A stretch of 64,000 nt of DNA from Streptomyces sp. A3M-1-3 (GCF_024213665.1 NZ_JANAVP010000002.1:296779-360778); one strand, 5' to 3'; shown: positions 52,751 to 61,655, numbered from the stretch's first letter. Made by a program: numbers and translations. Notes: generated from the sequence alone by a model not told the origin.

Positions 52751-53257
52751 ATGGCTGCTGACGAGATCCTGGACATCGTCGACGAACAGGACCGCGTCGT
52801 CGGGCAGGCGCCGCGTGGCGAGGCGACGGAGAAGGGGCTGCGCCACCGGTGTGCGTTCGTGCTCGCGCGGGACGCCGGGGGGCGGATCTTCGTCCATCGG
52901 CGTACCGCGACCAAGCTGGTCTTCCCCTCGCTGTACGACATGTTCGTCGGCGGGGTCGTCGGGGCGGGTGAGTCGTACGACGAGGCGGCCCTGCGCGAGG
53001 CGGAGGAGGAGCTGGGGGTCTCGGGGCTTCCTCGGCCGGTCCCCCTGTTCAAGTTCCTGTACGAGAGCCCTGAGCACAGCTGGTGGTCGTACGTCTACGA
53101 GGTCCGCTGCGACCTGCCGGTGAACCCCCAGGTGGAGGAGGTCGCCTGGCACGGCTTCCTCACCGAGGACGAGGTGGAGCGCCGTCTGGAGGAATGGGAG
53201 TGGGTGCCCGACGGGCTCGCGGCGTACCGCCGCCTGCGCGCGCACCGTACGCGCTGA
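52751..53257 (+). CDS. Nudix hydrolase
   Basis: This pyrophosphohydrolase (168 aa) has a complete Nudix box at residues 68-90: Gly, x5, Glu, x7, REAEEELGV. The leading DIVDEQDRVVGQAPRGEA resembles YfcD/isopentenyl-diphosphate isomerase-like members. It removes NDP-linked compounds; the exact substrate is open. The start is 110 bp from the divergent FAD dehydrogenase. The DUF202 genes follow after 20 bp and may be in one operon. Confidence 0.92.
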   Translation: MAADEILDIVDEQDRVVGQAPRGEATEKGLRHRCAFVLARDAGGRIFVHRRTATKLVFPSLYDMFVGGVVGAGESYDEAALREAEEELGVSGLPRPVPLFKFLYESPEHSWWSYVYEVRCDLPVNPQVEEVAWHGFLTEDEVERRLEEWEWVPDGLAAYRRLRAHRTR

Positions 53258-53277
53258 GCCGCGAGTAGGGTGCGGCC

Positions 53278-53673
53278 GTGATCGACTTTGTGCGGAGCCT
53301 GCGGCTCTGGTTCGCGCCCCAGCGCATCCGCGAGGAGGGCGAGACCCCCGACTACCGCTTCTCGCTCGCCAACGAGCGCACCTTCCTGGCCTGGGTCCGG
53401 ACCGCGCTCGCGCTGGTGGGCGGCGGCTTCGCGGTGGACCAGTTCCTGCCCGACCTGCGCTGGGGCGTCCGGGTCGGCATGGCGCTCGCGCTGCTCGCCG
53501 CGGGAGCGCTGTGCGCGCTGCGGGCGGTCAATCACTGGGTGCGCTGCGAGCGGGCGATGCGGCGCGGCGAGGATCTGCCGGTGTCGCGCTTCCCGACGCT
53601 GTTGAGCCTCGCGGTCGGCGTGGTCGCGGTGGCGATGGTCGTGGTTGTGCTCTTCGGCAGGTCCGGCCGGTGA
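53278..53673 (+). CDS. DUF202 membrane protein (YidH-like)
   Basis: This protein (131 aa) has three predicted membrane helices. The family signature is DYRFSLANERTFLAWVRTAL before helix 1. The role of this family is unknown. It begins with GTG and ends with GTGA overlapping the next gene, a second DUF202 protein, so the two are translationally coupled and may form a heteromer. Confidence 0.9.
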   Translation: MIDFVRSLRLWFAPQRIREEGETPDYRFSLANERTFLAWVRTALALVGGGFAVDQFLPDLRWGVRVGMALALLAAGALCALRAVNHWVRCERAMRRGEDLPVSRFPTLLSLAVGVVAVAMVVVVLFGRSGR

Positions 53674-53981
53674 CCGGCCGGGTACGGGATCCGGGGCTGC
53701 AGCCGGAGCGGACTCGGCTCGCCTGGCGGCGTACGACCCTGACCTGCACGGTCGTTGCCGTACTGGCGGGCAAGCAGGCCCTGCAGCGCGGGGTCACCCC
53801 GCAGGGCGTGGTCGCGGCCGGCCTGAGCGCGCTGGTCTGGCTGGGCTTTCTCGTGGTGGCGCACCGCCGCATCCTCGCCCTGTCGACGGCGCGGCCGGCG
53901 CCGCTGTCGCTGCGGGGCGCGGCGACCGTGGCGGTCTGCACGATCGCCCTGGCCGCGTTCGCGGTGGCGGCGGTCGGCTGA
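53670..53981 (+). CDS. DUF202 membrane protein, second of a pair
   Basis: This protein (103 aa) has three hydrophobic segments and the signature PGLQPERTRLAWRRTTL. It starts at a GTG overlapping the preceding stop codon. The tandem DUF202 arrangement recurs in bacteria. No enzyme motif is visible. Confidence 0.87.
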   Translation: MTGRVRDPGLQPERTRLAWRRTTLTCTVVAVLAGKQALQRGVTPQGVVAAGLSALVWLGFLVVAHRRILALSTARPAPLSLRGAATVAVCTIALAAFAVAAVG

Positions 53982-54035
53982 CGGGCCGTACGACATACCG
54001 GAGTCAGGGGCGGCACGCGGCGTCAACTGACAGGA

Positions 54036-54155
54036 GGCGCTGTCTGCGGTTCGTCGCCGAGCTGGCCGAGGCCGGGCGCGCCAAGGGGCTGAGCCCGCTG
54101 GAAACGGCGCGGCAGGCCGGCCTCGGCGCGTTCGCCGAACTGCGGGAGACGGGCG
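54036..54155 (+). pseudogene. 3' fragment of a metallo-beta-lactamase-fold gene
   Basis: The plus strand reads RFVAELAEAGRAKGLSPLET followed by ARQAGLGAFAELRETG. This looks like the C-terminal helices of an MBL-fold hydrolase. There is no start or catalytic HxHxDH part upstream. It breaks near 54155, exactly where the opposite-strand glucarate dehydratase fragment also breaks. The assignment is by eye. Confidence 0.45.
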
Positions 54156-54520
54156 ACCTCGAAGCCGGAGACGACGGACAGCCGGAGCTTGTCCGCGGTC
54201 TGCGCTCCGCGCAGTCCGCCGGCGGCCACCCGGTCGTCGGTGGCACGTGACGCGCCGCACACCTCGGCGGCGAGGGGAAGGAGCCCGTTCAGATCGGTGA
54301 CCGGGCGTCCGGGCAGCGCTTCGGCGAGGGGCCGGGCGGTCTCCAGGTACTTCGTGTCCCCGTAGGTCTCCCCCAGGCCGGTCACCCCGCCGCGTGTGAC
54401 GACCTCCACGATGAGGCGGGGGGTGTACGGCTGATGGACCCCCCGGGTGTTGAGCAGGGGCGGATCGGACATCAGGATCGGAGTGAGCCGGACCTCGTCA
54501 ATGATCAGCGCTGCATCCAT
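54155..54520 (-). pseudogene. Truncated glucarate dehydratase
   Basis: The minus strand begins MDAALIIDEVRLTPIL, then DPPLLNTRGVHQPYTPRLIV, GLGETYGDTKYLE and QTADKLRLSVVSGFEVA. This is the N-terminal domain of an enolase-superfamily glucarate dehydratase. After about 120 residues the similarity stops; the frame runs through unrelated sequence to a stop at 54023. The whole catalytic barrel is missing, so it cannot be active. Confidence 0.8.
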
Positions 54521-54593
54521 ACGTGAACCCTATTCAGGGACACAGATGAAACTCCAGGGCCGGGACGGGAGTTCCGTCGCCCCTCTGGACGCG

Positions 54594-54613
54594 CATACCG
54601 ACTGGTCGGCATG
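54594..54613. promoter_or_regulatory. Candidate TetR operator upstream of the phosphotransferase-ACAD operon
   Basis: The sequence cataccgactggtcggcatg contains the dyad CCGAC-TG-GTCGG. It lies about 70 nt before the phosphotransferase start. The same CATACCGACTGGT occurs on the minus strand upstream of the SDR gene (60047-60063). Confidence 0.6.
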
Positions 54614-54681
54614 ATGCTCCGTATCGATTCATCACCAGAGATCCATCACCGATCGTCCCACCCCGCACGGAGGTGCCCATC

Positions 54682-55704
54682 ATGAGCTCAGTCCACCCAC
54701 CAGGCCTCGATCTGGACCGGCTGCGCGGCCACCTGGACCGCGAGCGGCCCGGCCTGGTGAGCGGACCGCTGAGCGGCCGGCTGATCGAGGGCGGGCGGTC
54801 GAACCTCACGTACTCCGTCACCGACGGCGCCTCCCGCTGGGTGGTCCGCCGTCCGCCGCTCGGGCATGTCCTGGCCACCGCGCACGACATGAAGCGCGAG
54901 CACCGGGTGATCGACGCCCTGTACGGGACCGCGGTTCCGGTGCCCGCACCGGTGCTGCTCTGCGAGGACGACTCGGCCATCGGATCGCCCTTCTACGTCA
55001 TGGAGTTCGTGGACGGCACTCCGTACCGTACGGCCGACGAGCTCGCCTCGCTCGGGCCGCAGCGCACCCGTGACGCGGTGCTCGCCCTCGTCGACACCCT
55101 CGTCGACCTGCACGCCGTCGACCCCGCCGCGGCCGGGCTCGCCGACTTCGGGCGGCCCGAGGGCTTCCTCGACCGCCAGCTGCGGCGCTGGGGCAAGCAG
55201 CTCGACGCCTCCCGCAACCGCGAGCTGGCCGGCATCGACGAGCTGCACGCCGGGCTGGGCCGCCCGCTGCCCGCCTCCCCCGCGCCGACCGTCGTCCACG
55301 GCGACTACCGGCTCGACAACGTACTGATCGGTTCCGACGACTCGATCAAGGCCGTCCTGGACTGGGAGATGTCCACGCTCGGCGACCCGCTCACCGACCT
55401 CGGCCTGCTGGTGATGTACAGCGCCGAGCTGGACCTGCCCGACTCGCCGGTCAGCACCACCGCCGGGGCCCCCGGCCACCCGACCCCGCAGGAGCTGATC
55501 GAGCGCTACGCCGCCCGCTCCGGCCGGGACACCTCCGCGATCTCCTGGTACACCGCCTTCGCCTGGTTCAAGCTCGCGGTGATCCTCGAGGGCATCCACT
55601 ACCGCTACACGCTGGGCCAGACGGTCGGCGCCGGCTTCGACCGGATCGGCGACGTCGTCCCCGTCTTCATCGAGCACGGCCTCACCACCCTCAAGGAAGG
55701 CTGA
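54682..55704 (+). CDS. Phosphotransferase-family protein (ACAD10/11-like kinase domain)
   Basis: This aminoglycoside phosphotransferase-fold protein (340 aa) has the catalytic loop VVHGDYRLDNVLIG and the metal motif VLDWEMSTLGDPLTDLG. This subgroup is fused or linked to acyl-CoA dehydrogenases, as here, and in ACAD10/11 it phosphorylates 4-hydroxyacyl-CoAs. The ATG at 54682 follows GGAGG by about 9 nt. The acyl-CoA dehydrogenase gene follows after 8 bp, so they form an operon. Confidence 0.9.
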   Translation: MSSVHPPGLDLDRLRGHLDRERPGLVSGPLSGRLIEGGRSNLTYSVTDGASRWVVRRPPLGHVLATAHDMKREHRVIDALYGTAVPVPAPVLLCEDDSAIGSPFYVMEFVDGTPYRTADELASLGPQRTRDAVLALVDTLVDLHAVDPAAAGLADFGRPEGFLDRQLRRWGKQLDASRNRELAGIDELHAGLGRPLPASPAPTVVHGDYRLDNVLIGSDDSIKAVLDWEMSTLGDPLTDLGLLVMYSAELDLPDSPVSTTAGAPGHPTPQELIERYAARSGRDTSAISWYTAFAWFKLAVILEGIHYRYTLGQTVGAGFDRIGDVVPVFIEHGLTTLKEG

Positions 55705-55712
55705 GACACCTC

Positions 55713-56954
55713 ATGGACTTCGCATTCGACGCGCGAACCGAAGAGCTGCGCGCCAAGCTGCTGGCCTTCATGGACGAGCACGTATACCCGGCCGAGGCGG
55801 TCGCCGAGGAGCAGCGCGCGCTGCTCGCCTCGCCGTGGGACACCCCGGCGGTGGTCGGGGACCTCAAGGCCGAGGCCCGCCGACAGGGCCTGTGGAACCT
55901 CTTCTTTGTGGACCAGCACAGCCTGCCCGACGCCGAGTACGGGGCGGGACTGACCAATCTGCAGTACGCCCCGCTCGCCGAGATCACCGGCCGCAGCCCG
56001 CACCTGGCGCCGACCGCACTGAACTGCGCGGCCCCCGACACCGGGAACATGGAGGTGCTCGCCCAGTTCGCCACCGAGCAGCAGAAGAAGCAGTGGCTGG
56101 AGCCACTGCTCGCGGGCGAGATCCGGTCGGCGTTCGCGATGACCGAGCCCGAGGTGGCCTCCTCGGACGCCACGAACATCGAGACGCGCATCGAGCGAGC
56201 CGCGGACGGCGCGGACGAGTACGTCATCACCGGCCGCAAGTGGTACATCTCCGGCGCGATGAACCCCGACTGCAAGATCTTCATCGTGATGGGCAAGACC
56301 GACCCGGACAGCGCCGACCAGCGCCGCCAGCAGTCGATGATCCTCGTCCCCCGGGACACCCCCGGTCTCGAAGTCCGGCGCGCGATGCAGGTGTACGGGT
56401 ACGAGGACCACTCCCACGGCGGGCACGCGGAGGTCGTCTTCGACCGGGTCCGGGTGCCGGCGTCGAACCTGATCGGCGAGGAGGGCGGCGGCTTCGCCAT
56501 CGCCCAGGCCCGCCTCGGCCCCGGCCGGATCCACCACTGCATGCGGCTCATCGGCATGGCCGAGCGGGCCATCGAGCTGATGTGCCGCCGGGCCGTGACC
56601 CGTACGGCCTTCGGCAAGCCGCTGGCCCAGCAGGGCGTCGTACAGAACTGGATCGCGGACGCGCGCGTCACGGTCGAGCAGCTGCGTCTGCTGGTGCTGA
56701 AGACCGCCTGGCTGATGGACACGGTGGGCAACCGCGGGGCGCACACCGAGATCCAGGCCATCAAGATCGCCACGCCGCGCGCGGTCGTCGACATCCTCGA
56801 CAAGGCGGTCCAGGTGCACGGCGCGGGCGGCGTCAGCCAGGATTTCCCGCTCGCCGAGCTGTGGGCGGCGGCGCGGACGCTGAAGCTCGCGGACGGGCCC
56901 GACGAGGTGCACCAGCGCTCGCTGGCCCGCCGCGAACTGAAGAAGTACCTCTGA
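55713..56954 (+). CDS. Acyl-CoA dehydrogenase (ACAD10/11-like)
   Basis: This FAD enzyme (413 aa) has FAMTEPEVASSDATNIETRI (FAD/substrate site), GRKWYISGAMNPDCKIFIVM and the C-terminal VQVHGAGGVSQDFPLAELW. It probably dehydrogenates an acyl-CoA in cooperation with the upstream kinase, as proposed for hydroxy fatty acid catabolism. The ATG at 55713 is the natural start. The stop codon lies within a hairpin shared with the TetR gene end. Confidence 0.93.
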   Translation: MDFAFDARTEELRAKLLAFMDEHVYPAEAVAEEQRALLASPWDTPAVVGDLKAEARRQGLWNLFFVDQHSLPDAEYGAGLTNLQYAPLAEITGRSPHLAPTALNCAAPDTGNMEVLAQFATEQQKKQWLEPLLAGEIRSAFAMTEPEVASSDATNIETRIERAADGADEYVITGRKWYISGAMNPDCKIFIVMGKTDPDSADQRRQQSMILVPRDTPGLEVRRAMQVYGYEDHSHGGHAEVVFDRVRVPASNLIGEEGGGFAIAQARLGPGRIHHCMRLIGMAERAIELMCRRAVTRTAFGKPLAQQGVVQNWIADARVTVEQLRLLVLKTAWLMDTVGNRGAHTEIQAIKIATPRAVVDILDKAVQVHGAGGVSQDFPLAELWAAARTLKLADGPDEVHQRSLARRELKKYL

Positions 56955-56963
56955 GGTACTTCT
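56941..56963. terminator. Hairpin carrying both convergent stop codons
   Basis: The sequence agaagtacct-ctg-aggtacttct is a perfect 10-bp stem with a 3-nt loop. It contains the acyl-CoA dehydrogenase TGA and touches the TetR TAG. It probably terminates both operons. Confidence 0.7.
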
Positions 56964-57555
56964 AGGGCCGCAGCGCGCGCAGCAGCAGGTCGGCGAGGTG
57001 ATCGGCGACCTGCTGCGGCGTGAGCGGCCCGTCCGTCCGGTACCAGGTGGACAGGTGGTGGACGGAGCCGAAGTGGTAGTCCACCACCAGGTCGGCGGGG
57101 GTCGCCTTCGAGAACACCCCGGTGCGCTGGCCCTCCTCGACCAGCGCGCGGAACCGCTCGTGATAGCGCCGGCGCTCCGCCCGCACCTGCTTGTCCTTCT
57201 CCGGGCTCAGGTGGTGCATCGAGCGGAAGAAGATCATGGCGTCGTCGAGGTTCTCGATGGTCGTGACCACCACGTCGGCGGCGGCGCCGCGCAGCCTCTC
57301 CTCCACGGGCGCGTCGGCGTCAGCGAAGGCGTCCAGCCGCTCCTGCTGGAGGCGCAGCATGCGTGCGTACACCTCGTGCAGGAGGTCGTCCTTGCTGCCG
57401 AAGTAGTGGTAGAGCGCGCCCTTGGTGACGCCCGCCGCTTCGACGATCTCCTGAACCGATGTCCTGTCGTACCCGCGCTCCGCGAAGAGCCGGGTGGCGG
57501 CGGCCAGCAGCCGCTGCGGGACGGGAGTAGCGTCTCCGTCCGTCGTCCTGGCCAT
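56962..57555 (-). CDS. TetR-family regulator of acyl-CoA genes
   Basis: This repressor (197 aa) has an N-terminal helix-turn-helix (TRLFAERGYDRTSVQEIVEA, then GVTKGALYHYFGSKDDLL), typical of TetR proteins that sense acyl-CoAs. It is the last gene of the SDR-ligase-TetR operon, 34 bp after the ligase stop, and converges with the acyl-CoA dehydrogenase operon. The matching dyads before both operons are its likely operators. Confidence 0.9.
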   Translation of the reverse strand: MARTTDGDATPVPQRLLAAATRLFAERGYDRTSVQEIVEAAGVTKGALYHYFGSKDDLLHEVYARMLRLQQERLDAFADADAPVEERLRGAAADVVVTTIENLDDAMIFFRSMHHLSPEKDKQVRAERRRYHERFRALVEEGQRTGVFSKATPADLVVDYHFGSVHHLSTWYRTDGPLTPQQVADHLADLLLRALRP

Positions 57556-57589
57556 GTCCGCCACCTGCCCTTTCGTTCGCCTGACTGTG

Positions 57590-59254
57590 CTATGCGCGGG
57601 AACGCAGTTCCCGCCTGAGGATCTTCCCACTCGTGGTCTTGGGAAGCTCCGGCAGGATCTCCACCTCGCGCGGGTACTTGTACGCGGCCAGCCGCTCCTC
57701 GCAGTACGCGGAGAGGTCGGCGGGCCGCACGTCGGCGCCCGGGCGGAGGCTGACGTACGCCTTGACCGTCTCCCCGCGGTACGCGTCGGGGACGCCCACG
57801 ACGGCCGCCTCGCGTACCGCTTCGTGCGTGTACAGCACGTCCTCGACCTCGCGCGGCCAGACCTTGAAGCCGGAGGCGTTGATCATGTCCTTCTTGCGGT
57901 CGACGACGTAGAGCCAGCCGTCCGGGTCCATGAAACCGATGTCGCCGGTACGCAGTTCGCCGCCGGGGAACGCCTGCGCGGTGGCGTCCGGGCGGCCCCA
58001 GTAGCCCGAGACGACCTGCGGGCCGCTCACCGCGATCTCGCCCTGCTCGCCGAACGGGACGTCCTCGCCCTTCTCGTCGACGATCCGTACGACCGTGTCG
58101 GGGCCGGGGACGCCGACGGAGAGGGTGCCGGAGGCGCGATCCACCGGGGCCTCCTTCTCCGGCGGGACGGCGGCGCAGGGCGCGGTGCACTCGGTGAGGC
58201 CGTAGCCGTTGCGGATGTACGGGCCGAAGCCCGCCCGGAACCTCTCCACCAGGGCGGGCGGCACAGGCGCCCCGCCCGAGGAGATGACCTGGAAGGAGCT
58301 GAAGTGGTCGCGGGTGACTGCGGGGTGGGCGGCCAGCGCCATGAACGCGGTGGAGGGGCCCACGGTGTACGCGGGGCGGTGCTCGGCGAAGGCGTCGAGG
58401 ACCACGCCGGTCTCGAAGCGGTACGCGAGGGCGAGCGTGCCGGCGTTGGCGAAGCAGGCGGCCAGTTCGCAGACCATGCCGGTGATGTGGAACAGGGGCG
58501 CGAGCGCGAAGTAGCAGGCGCCCTCGGGGACCGGATGGCCGGTGCGCTGGCGTTCGGCGTTGTAGGTGATCGCCCCGTGGTGGTTCAGGGCTCCCTTGGG
58601 GGCGCCGCTGGTGCCCGAGGTGTAGCTGATCAGCGCCACGTCGGCGGAGGTGAGGACGCGGTCGGCGGGGGCCGGGAACGCGCGGCGAGCGACGTCGATG
58701 AGGTCCTCGGCGTCCGCCGCCCGGGGCAGGCGCTCGAAGCCGAGGACGCGGGTGTCGTTCCTGGTCTGGAGGTCCAGTTCGCAGGCGGTGAGGGTGATCC
58801 GTACCGGCGACTCTGCGGCCGCCTCCCGCAGGTACGACTCCCAGGCGCGGTCGGCGCAGACCAGTGCGGTCACCTCCGCGTCCCGCAGGACGTGCCCGAC
58901 CTCGCCGGCCTTGTACATCGGGTTGACCGGCACGACCGTGGCCCCGGCCTTCCAGGCGCCGAGCAGGGCGAGTACGAAGTGCGGGGTGTTCTGCAGCATG
59001 ATCGCGACCCGGTCGCCGCGCCGCACGCCACGGGCGGCGAGATACCCGGCCACCGAGTCGGAGAGCTCGTCGGTCTCGCGGTAGCTCAGCCGCCCGTCGA
59101 AGTAGGCGAGGGCGGTGTGCTCGGGAGCCCGGCCGACCGCCGCACGGAAGGAGTGCACGACACTCTCGGGCGGCGTGACCGGCGCGCGCTGGGCCTCGCT
59201 CAGCTGCGCAAGCCAGGGCTTTTGTGCGTATATCGACTGCTGCGACTGGTTCAT
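57590..59254 (-). CDS. Long-chain acyl-CoA synthetase (AMP-binding)
   Basis: This adenylate-forming ligase (554 aa) activates a fatty or other carboxylic acid with CoA. The P-loop-like motif is ISYTSGTSGAPKG; later motifs are YGLTECT, ELRTGDIGFMDPDGWLYVVD and the catalytic Lys in TTSGKILRREL. It starts with an ATG overlapping the SDR stop as ATGA, after GGGAGGG, showing translational coupling. The substrate chain is not evident. Confidence 0.94.
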   Translation of the reverse strand: MNQSQQSIYAQKPWLAQLSEAQRAPVTPPESVVHSFRAAVGRAPEHTALAYFDGRLSYRETDELSDSVAGYLAARGVRRGDRVAIMLQNTPHFVLALLGAWKAGATVVPVNPMYKAGEVGHVLRDAEVTALVCADRAWESYLREAAAESPVRITLTACELDLQTRNDTRVLGFERLPRAADAEDLIDVARRAFPAPADRVLTSADVALISYTSGTSGAPKGALNHHGAITYNAERQRTGHPVPEGACYFALAPLFHITGMVCELAACFANAGTLALAYRFETGVVLDAFAEHRPAYTVGPSTAFMALAAHPAVTRDHFSSFQVISSGGAPVPPALVERFRAGFGPYIRNGYGLTECTAPCAAVPPEKEAPVDRASGTLSVGVPGPDTVVRIVDEKGEDVPFGEQGEIAVSGPQVVSGYWGRPDATAQAFPGGELRTGDIGFMDPDGWLYVVDRKKDMINASGFKVWPREVEDVLYTHEAVREAAVVGVPDAYRGETVKAYVSLRPGADVRPADLSAYCEERLAAYKYPREVEILPELPKTTSGKILRRELRSRA

Positions 59255-60009
59255 ACACCCTCCCACTTCTGTTGCAGGTGGTTCATATTGCCCAGCCAGC
59301 GGTCGGGGTCGGTAGCCCGGGCCGCGTAGTAACCGGCCACCTCGGGGTGAGGGAGGATCAGGAAGCGGTCCGCCTCGATGCCCTCGAAGAGGGCGTCGGC
59401 CACGTCCTCGGGCTCGATCGCGGTGGGCGCGAGGACGAGTTCGCCGGCGGTTCCGGCGGCGGTCAGCATGTCCGTCCGTACGCCCTGCGGGCAGATCGCG
59501 TGCACCTTCAGCCCGCGGTGCCGGTAGGTGAGCGAGAGCCATTCGGCGAAGGCGAGCGCTCCGTGCTTGGTCACGCTGTACGGCGCCGCGCCGACCATGG
59601 TCAGCAGACCGGCGGCGGAGACGGTCGAGACGAAGCGGCCGCTGCCGCGCTCCAGCCAGTCGGGCAGCAGCTCGCGCGCCGCCCTGATATGCGCCATCAC
59701 ATTGACGTCCCAGGCCGACGCCCAGACCTGTTCGTCGGCGAACGCGTCGCCGGGCGAGGCCAGGCCCGCGTTGGCGCAGTACACGTCGACCCGCCCGCCG
59801 AGGGCCTCGCGGGCGGCGGTCACGACGGCCGAGGCGTCGCCGGGCAAGGCGGTGGCGCCGATCTCGTCGGCGATCAACTTGGTCTTCTCCGCGTCCAGAT
59901 CGTTGACCACGACACGCGCGCCCTCGGCCACGAACCTGCGCGCCAGTGCGGCGCCGATACCGCCTCCGGCGCCCGTGACGACCACTCCCGCACCCTGCAT
60001 CGCGCTCAC
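59251..60009 (-). CDS. Short-chain dehydrogenase/reductase
   Basis: This NAD(P)-dependent oxidoreductase (252 aa) has the cofactor motif VVVTGAGGGIGAALARRF, the NAG motif CANAGLASPG and catalytic Ser/YxxxK in VSAAGLLTMVGAAPYSVTKHG-type order (Y-S-V-T-K). The GTG at 60009 is preferred because AGGAG lies 5 nt upstream; the ATG at 60000 is the alternative. It is first in the operon with the acyl-CoA ligase and TetR genes, and may act on a 3-hydroxyacyl intermediate. Confidence 0.9.
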   Translation of the reverse strand: MSAMQGAGVVVTGAGGGIGAALARRFVAEGARVVVNDLDAEKTKLIADEIGATALPGDASAVVTAAREALGGRVDVYCANAGLASPGDAFADEQVWASAWDVNVMAHIRAARELLPDWLERGSGRFVSTVSAAGLLTMVGAAPYSVTKHGALAFAEWLSLTYRHRGLKVHAICPQGVRTDMLTAAGTAGELVLAPTAIEPEDVADALFEGIEADRFLILPHPEVAGYYAARATDPDRWLGNMNHLQQKWEGV

Positions 60010-60046
60010 GCTGGCTCCTGCCTCTCGCTTGCCGGTTGCTGGGCAG

Positions 60047-60063
60047 ACTAACCAGTCGGTATG
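60047..60063. promoter_or_regulatory. Candidate TetR operator upstream of the SDR operon
   Basis: The sequence actaaccagtcggtatg, read on the minus strand as CATACCGACTGGTTAGT, lies about 40 nt before the SDR start. It shares CATACCGACTGGT with the site at 54594. Confidence 0.6.
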
Positions 60064-60174
60064 TATCGGCGGAAGGGGTGGACACCGACGGACCCGCGCG
60101 CATCGTTCCCCGGGGCCGTCATGAGCGCTAGCGTGCGTGGCCATGACAGCCGAGGCGATCGCGGAGGTAACCGT

Positions 60175-61425
60175 ATGAGCGTGTCCAGACGGGGGTTGCT
60201 GACCGCCACCGGCGCGGCGGGAGCCGCCGGTGTCCTCGCGGCGGCAGCGCCGGCCGCCGCCGCGGGCGCCGGGCACGGGCGAGTGCGTACCGGCTTCGAC
60301 CGGCTGGCCGCCGACGGGTATGCCCTGCTGGACGGACAGCGGGTCGGCGTCGTCACCAACCCGACCGGCATCACCGCGGAGGCACGCCACCTCGTGGACG
60401 TCATGCACGCCGACGAGCGGGTGGACCTGGTCGCCGTCTTCGGCCCCGAGCACGGCTTCCGGGGGACCGCCCAGGCGGGCGGCTCGGAGGGCCGCCACGA
60501 CGATCCGGCCACCGGCCTTCCCGTCTACGACACCTATCTCAAGAGCGGGCAGCCGCTCGCCGACATCTTCACCGCGTCGGGTGTGGACACCGTCGTGTTC
60601 GACATCCAGGACGTCGGTGCCCGCTTCTACACGTATATCTGGACGCTGTACGACTGCATGGTCGCCGCATCGCTCGCGGGCAGGCGGTTCGTCGTACTGG
60701 ACCGGCCGAATCCGGTGACGGGCCGGCAGGCGTCCGGGCCGGTGCTCGACAAGGCCTTCGCGACCTTCGTCGGCCGCGAGCCGATCCCGCAGGCGCACGG
60801 CATGACGGTCGGTGAGCTGGCCCGGCTCTTCAACGGCGAGTTCCTCGCCCCGCCGGTGCGGCTGGAGACGGTGCGGATGTCGGGCTGGAAGCGCACCGAC
60901 TTCTTCGACGCGACGGGCCTGCCGTGGGTGCCGCCGAGCCCCAACATGCCGACGCCCGACACCGCGCTGGTCTACTCGGGCACCTGCCTCTTCGAGGGGA
61001 CGAACCTCTCCGAGGGCCGCGGTACGACCCGGCCGTTCGAACTGCTCGGCGCGGAGGGCATCGACCGGCGGTGGGCCCAGGCGGCGAATGCGGAACGGCT
61101 CCCGGGCGTGCACTTCCGCGAGGCGTACTTCGCCCCGACGTTCTCCAAGTTCCAGGGCAAGACGGTCGGCGGGGTCCAGGTGCACGTCCACGAACGGCGG
61201 TCGTACGACCCGGTTCGGACCGGAATCGCCCTGCTGGTGACGGCGAAGCGGAGCTGGAGCGGCTTCGCCTGGCGGCCGGACAACTGGATCGACAAGCTGA
61301 CGGGTTCCAGCCGGGTCCGCACGATGATCGACGCGGGCGCGGGAACGGACGACGTGGTGGCAGCATGGCAGGGCGAGCTGACCACATTCCGCCGGGTACG
61401 CGGGGAATACCTGCTCTACCGCTGA
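60175..61425 (+). CDS. Secreted exo-beta-N-acetylmuramidase NamZ-like (DUF1343, GH171)
   Basis: This secreted protein (416 aa) has a twin-arginine signal (MSVSRRGLLTATGAAGAAGV), ending near an Ala-rich stretch at residue 30. The DUF1343 core has GVVTNPTGIT, FGPEHGFRGTAQAG, VFDIQDVGARFYTYI and YSGTCLFEGTNLSEGRGTT. From memory, Bacillus NamZ of this family releases N-acetylmuramic acid from muropeptides. It may recycle cell wall. The ATG follows GGAGGTAACC. Confidence 0.9.
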   Translation: MSVSRRGLLTATGAAGAAGVLAAAAPAAAAGAGHGRVRTGFDRLAADGYALLDGQRVGVVTNPTGITAEARHLVDVMHADERVDLVAVFGPEHGFRGTAQAGGSEGRHDDPATGLPVYDTYLKSGQPLADIFTASGVDTVVFDIQDVGARFYTYIWTLYDCMVAASLAGRRFVVLDRPNPVTGRQASGPVLDKAFATFVGREPIPQAHGMTVGELARLFNGEFLAPPVRLETVRMSGWKRTDFFDATGLPWVPPSPNMPTPDTALVYSGTCLFEGTNLSEGRGTTRPFELLGAEGIDRRWAQAANAERLPGVHFREAYFAPTFSKFQGKTVGGVQVHVHERRSYDPVRTGIALLVTAKRSWSGFAWRPDNWIDKLTGSSRVRTMIDAGAGTDDVVAAWQGELTTFRRVRGEYLLYR

Positions 61426-61655
61426 GCACAGCCGAAGCCGGCGCCGGCGATCCGGCCGAGGGCGCACCGCCGGCCTCGGCGCCGTCTGGCTGGGGCGCGG
61501 GCAGGGCAGGGTTGTGCGCCAGCGCGGAAATCAGCATGTCCGGATCGCCGCTCACCCCTGTTGATGGCCGCCATTCGATTTTGGATGGAGCCAAACCGGG
61601 AAGTCGTACGTCCATTCCTCGACGCCGAAGTACCAGCGACGGAGGTGGCAGTGCG

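Noticed and set aside
54023..54160. C-terminal extension of the glucarate dehydratase fragment as a real protein end
   Set aside because: The residues after VVSGFEVA do not match the enolase fold and are the complement of a plausible MBL-fold coding sequence.
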